From NCBI GenBank assembly GCA_965277445.1, contig CBDICY010000032.1, positions 1,178,001 through 1,242,000 of the forward strand: a stretch of DNA of 64,000 nucleotides, given 5' to 3'. Below the pieces are notes generated by a model, which saw nothing but the letters and a program-made list of their open reading frames with translations, did no database searches and was not told the DNA's origin. How positions within the stretch are numbered: the stretch's first letter is position 1; every line of letters begins with the position of its first letter. Shown here in pieces: positions 61,145 to 64,000 of the stretch. A program made the position numbers and the translations under genes. This stretch comes from JAFMDF01 sp965277445. GTDB lineage: Bacteria > Bacteroidota > Bacteroidia > Chitinophagales > Saprospiraceae.

Positions 61145-61825
61145 ATGACCAACCCAAAATTATTATTAGTAGAAGATGACAGCACGCTTGGCTACATTCT
61201 AAAAGAGTATTTAGAAATGAAAAACTTTGCGGTTACTTGGGCAAAAAATGGCCTAGAAGGCTTGGAGAAATTTAGAGAGCAGCAAGTAGATTTATGTATA
61301 GTAGATGTGATGATGCCAGAAATGGACGGGTTCACGATGGCAGAAAGAATGAGACAACAGGGTAGTGACGTACCTTTATTATTTCTGACCGCCAAGTCTT
61401 TAAAAGTAGATGTGTTAAAAGGTTTTAGTTTAGGAGCTGATGATTATATCATCAAACCTGTCGAAGAAGAAGAATTAGTGGCAAGAATCAATGCAATTTT
61501 AAGAAGAACCGAACATCCAAGTGAACAACAAGAAATATTCGAGGTAGGGAATTATGCTTTTGATAGCAAAAATCAAAAACTCACTTACGAAGAAGAAGAT
61601 AAATACCTAACCGAACGAGAATCCCAATTACTTCGATTATTATGTTTGAATAAAGGTAATTTATTGTCTCGACAATATGTCTTAAAAAATATTTGGGGTA
61701 AAAGCGATTATTTTAATCGAAGAAGTATGGATGTATTTATTTCTAAACTACGGAAGTATTTAGCCAAAGACGAGCGCATTCAAATTACGAATGTGCATGG
61801 GAGTGGATTTATTTTATCAGATTAG
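61145..61825 (+). CDS. OmpR-family response regulator
   Basis: A protein of 226 residues. Receiver domain (1-120) with the acidic pair in LLVEDDSTLG (Asp11, Asp12), phospho-accepting Asp54 in CIVDVMMPEMDG, switch Thr in LFLTAKS and Lys in DDYIIKPVEEEELVARI. The C-terminal winged helix (about 130-226) includes LTERESQLLRLLCLNKGNLLSRQYVLKNIWG and FISKLRKYLAKDERIQITNVHGSGFIL. It partners the histidine kinase upstream. Targets are unknown. Confidence 0.96.
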   Translation: MTNPKLLLVEDDSTLGYILKEYLEMKNFAVTWAKNGLEGLEKFREQQVDLCIVDVMMPEMDGFTMAERMRQQGSDVPLLFLTAKSLKVDVLKGFSLGADDYIIKPVEEEELVARINAILRRTEHPSEQQEIFEVGNYAFDSKNQKLTYEEEDKYLTERESQLLRLLCLNKGNLLSRQYVLKNIWGKSDYFNRRSMDVFISKLRKYLAKDERIQITNVHGSGFILSD

Positions 61826-61859
61826 ATAAATTTAGGCATTTTAAAAACCTTTAAACCTT

Positions 61860-62282
61860 ACAGGTAAATCTCTTTTAGTTTCATCGGGATCTTTATCTCT
61901 AATATGCTGTCAGCCCCAATGCGCCGCTAGTATAATTCTTTCTTTAGCTTGAGGGTTATACTGCCCAATAATATTGGTGCTATTTAGTTTTTCGCCCGTA
62001 TAAGCCGTTGCCACAAAATCTTGCTCAATGATCTTGGCGTCATATTCTTTTAATTTAGTGGTCAACCATTCTTTTGTTGCTTTATGTGCTATGTGCTGCG
62101 GTGTTCGGCACTCTCGGACCAAATTCCACTTGTTTTGCCACAAAGTGATAAGCGGATGCTGAATTGAATTTAGGAATGGGCAAGTTGGTTACCCTTTCTA
62201 TTGGCGTATCCTCCACTTTTTCGTCATTTTTTCATGAACCTAACGATAATAAAAGAAGAATTAATGGCAAATAATATTTCAT
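61860..62282 (-). pseudogene. Decayed copy of the M28 peptidase
   Basis: Matches the first 150 or so residues of the intact copy that follows (62361-63344) but is broken. At the lipobox the cysteine codon is TGA (SLGS-stop). A 7-bp duplication of AGCACAT after VPNTAAH shifts the frame. In frame with HKATKEWL, LAAHW is followed by Gly and TGA where the intact copy has Asp-Ser-Arg. Similarity stops after DLPV, so the C-terminal 60 percent is missing. The recognisable residues (VAKQVEFGPRVPNTAA, NIIGQYNP) show it was once full length in this part. It lies 35 bp after the response regulator. Confidence 0.88.
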
Positions 62283-62330
62283 GACTGGTGTTTTGCTGTT
62301 TTATGATGCTTTTATTAATCAACTTGGAAA

Positions 62331-62360
62331 TTATTTTCGTGGAACTGAAATTCCACTATA
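62331..62360. repeat. Small hairpin between M28 copies
   Basis: GTGGAA-ctgaaa-TTCCAC (62339-62344 with 62351-62356) just before the stop codon of the intact M28 gene. A decayed match (TGGAACTGAAATTTCTAC) sits at the same place after the third copy near 63400. Confidence 0.6.
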
Positions 62361-63344
62361 CTAGAATTTCCCCATCGCTTCATTAAAAATAACCGCTAAT
62401 AGAATTTGCCCAACTGCTCCCAACGTTCGTTTGTTGATATTCTCCATATTGTCATTCGTCGTATGCCAATGTTTTACAAAAACAGGACTTGTATTGCCTG
62501 GCGTATTAATAATATCAATCATTTTGATGCCTGCTATAGTGTTTACCATAACGTGATCATCTAAAATACCTGTTACAATTTCGTCCGTAAAATAATTACT
62601 GTACCCCATCTCTCTGGCTAGTTTCCAGACTTTATTGACTATTTCAGGCGCGTATTTCATCGAGGTATCATCTTTTCTAAAACGTGGGTTCTTAGCACCT
62701 ACCATGTCTAACAAAATGCCATATTTTGGTTTATACCCACCAACATGTAGATTTTTAGACCAATGTTGAGAACCCAAAGCCCAAGAATAACTATTTCCAG
62801 GATTAGGATCTCCATAATCTTCTGCATCAAACAAGACAATATCAACCCCCATGTAGTCAGGTAAAGTTGATAGATGTTTAGAAATTTCTAATAATACGCC
62901 TACTCCACTTGCTCCATCATCTGCGGCATCTACTGGTAAATTTTGCTTCGTTGCATCAGGATCATTATCTGTAATATGACGAGAATCCCAATGTGCTGCC
63001 AAAACAATTCGCTTCTTCGCACTTGGATTATACTGCCCAATAATATTGGTGCCATTTAAGATCGTTCCTGTGTAAGCTTTTGCTTGAAAATCTTGTTCGA
63101 TTACCGTTGCTCCATGTGCTTTTAATTGGCTAGATAACCATTCCTTTGTCGCTTTATGCGCTGCGGTGTTGGGCACTCTTGGGCCAAATTCGACTTGTTT
63201 CGCCACAAAATTATAGGCAGCTTCTCGGTCGAATTTAGGAATCTGGATTTTTTTCATTGCTACTATTGGAGTAGAATTTACTTTCTCATTTTTACAAGAA
63301 AATAGTGATAATAAGATTATAATTACTGGTAGTAAATATTTCAT
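62361..63344 (-). CDS. M28-family zinc peptidase / glutaminyl-cyclase-like lipoprotein
   Basis: A 327-residue lipoprotein (signal MKYLLPVIIILLSLFSCKN, Cys17). The M28 fold shows zinc ligands in LAAHWDSRH (His), DAADDGASGVGVLLE (Asp), LFDAEDYGDP (Glu/Asp) and a C-terminal KHWHTTNDNMENI (His). VAKQVEFGPRVPNTAAHKATKEWL and ILLDMVGAKNPRF match bacterial M28 proteins related to glutaminyl cyclases. It acts in the periplasm or on the cell surface, either as an aminopeptidase or in forming N-terminal pyroglutamate (not decided by sequence). Middle gene of a tandem array. Confidence 0.92.
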   Translation of the reverse strand: MKYLLPVIIILLSLFSCKNEKVNSTPIVAMKKIQIPKFDREAAYNFVAKQVEFGPRVPNTAAHKATKEWLSSQLKAHGATVIEQDFQAKAYTGTILNGTNIIGQYNPSAKKRIVLAAHWDSRHITDNDPDATKQNLPVDAADDGASGVGVLLEISKHLSTLPDYMGVDIVLFDAEDYGDPNPGNSYSWALGSQHWSKNLHVGGYKPKYGILLDMVGAKNPRFRKDDTSMKYAPEIVNKVWKLAREMGYSNYFTDEIVTGILDDHVMVNTIAGIKMIDIINTPGNTSPVFVKHWHTTNDNMENINKRTLGAVGQILLAVIFNEAMGKF

Positions 63345-63421
63345 AATTGGTGCTTTTAGTGCTTTCTATCTTAGTCTAAACTTTAGCTGTTTTTTATGGA
63401 ACTGAAATTTCTACTGTACTA

Positions 63422-64000
63422 TTAAAATTTCCCCATCGCCTCATTAAAAATAACCGCCAGCATGATCTGCCCAACTGCTCCTAGTGTTCGCTTATTAATA
63501 TTGTCCATATTATCATTAGTGGTATGCCAGTGATTTACAAATCGTTGTTCTGTATTAACTGGCAGGTTAATTATATCAATCATTGGAATGCCAGCAATCT
63601 GATTCACAAATAAATGGTCATCCGTTACTCCAGCCACTTTCTCTATAGAAAAATAAGTGCCATGCCCCATTTCTCTCGCCAGTTTCCAAACTTTATTAAC
63701 TACCTGTGGGGCAAATTTGGCAGATGTACCTTCAATAGGAAAGCGCGGATTTTTAGCACCAACCATATCTAGTAAAATCCCATATTTCGCTTTATAGCCA
63801 TTTGCATGAAAATTCTTTGACCAATACTGCGACCCTAAACAAAAAGTATTCCCATCGGTAGGACTGCCATAATCTTCTGCATCAAAAAAGATAATATCCA
63901 ATCCCATATCCTCAGGTAAAGTAGTCAAATGTCTAGTTACTTCTAATAAAACACCTACGCCACTAGCTCCATCATCTGCGGCATCTACTGGTAAATTCCT
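63422..64000 (-). CDS. M28-family peptidase paralogue, 5' end outside window
   Basis: The frame is open to the window edge and continues the similarity to the intact copy: NLPVDAADDGASGVGVLLEV, LPEDMGLDIIFFDAEDYG, KYGILLDMVGAKNPRF and NHWHTTNDNMDNI all match, and metal ligands are conserved. One visible change is NTFCLGSQYWSKN against YSWALGSQHWSKN. About 190 residues are seen, with the N-terminus and signal outside. Third member of the tandem array. Confidence 0.9.
   Translation of the reverse strand, partial: RNLPVDAADDGASGVGVLLEVTRHLTTLPEDMGLDIIFFDAEDYGSPTDGNTFCLGSQYWSKNFHANGYKAKYGILLDMVGAKNPRFPIEGTSAKFAPQVVNKVWKLAREMGHGTYFSIEKVAGVTDDHLFVNQIAGIPMIDIINLPVNTEQRFVNHWHTTNDNMDNINKRTLGAVGQIMLAVIFNEAMGKF

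Overview
This window looks like chromosomal DNA of an AT-rich member of the phylum Bacteroidota, most likely a Saprospiraceae-like marine or environmental genus (inference). The signs are: a type IX secretion C-terminal sorting domain on a xylanase, TonB-dependent receptors with carboxypeptidase-regulatory N-terminal domains, many short lipoproteins, Bacteroidota-type promoters (TAnnTTTG at -7), weak Shine-Dalgarno sequences, DUF2807, DUF937, DUF2141 and DUF4920 proteins, a YpdA-like bacillithiol reductase and a MORN-caspase fusion. No prophage, insertion sequence, CRISPR array, rRNA operon or replication origin was seen.

Layout. 1-8 kb: YpdA-like reductase, DUF4920 lipoprotein, a HEAT-cyclophilin lipoprotein, then a histidine kinase whose end overlaps a TonB-dependent receptor. 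8-20 kb: nadD, galE, a VWA (CoxE-like) protein, a secreted glucosaminidase next to a candidate structured small RNA, DUF2807, lgt, a polysaccharide flippase, a PycTM-type membrane protein and DUF937. 20-26 kb: tRNA-Cys, a lipoprotein, and the cell-shape cluster mreB-mreC-mreD-mrdA on the minus strand. 26-38 kb: an aminoacyl-tRNA-protein transferase-like enzyme, NhaC antiporter, an HD-domain lipoprotein, SDR, esterase, beta-barrel protein, GDSL esterase, TPR lipoprotein, AsmA-like protein and tRNA-Val. 38-47 kb: DUF6884 protein, large Oar-like TonB receptor, GH10 xylanase and lysS. 47-54 kb: DUF2141, an oxidoreductase, a lipoprotein, an undecaprenyl-phosphate sugar transferase, a CBS/CNNM protein and small lipoproteins. 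54-64 kb: nadA, MORN-caspase, LPG-synthase-like membrane protein, cysQ, a two-component system and a tandem array of M28 peptidases (one decayed, one intact, one cut by the window end).

Most genes are ordinary housekeeping or envelope genes. The cell wall and envelope are the main theme: mre/mrdA, lgt, glucosaminidase, flippase, sugar transferase, AsmA and many lipoproteins. The unusual content is mostly between genes. Three overlapping kinds of intergenic structure recur: (1) degenerate heptamer tandem repeats, usually as inverted blocks next to stop codons; (2) paired palindromes, each location with its own sequence but the same hairpin-spacer-hairpin plan; (3) a roughly 160-bp long hairpin present twice, with a conserved core and outer arms that differ between the copies yet pair within each copy. 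In two places such elements are read as codons at the start of a lipoprotein gene. The best candidate for an undescribed functional element is the 170-nt structured RNA near 12.8-12.9 kb, which has its own plausible promoter and terminator and a 6S-like shape.
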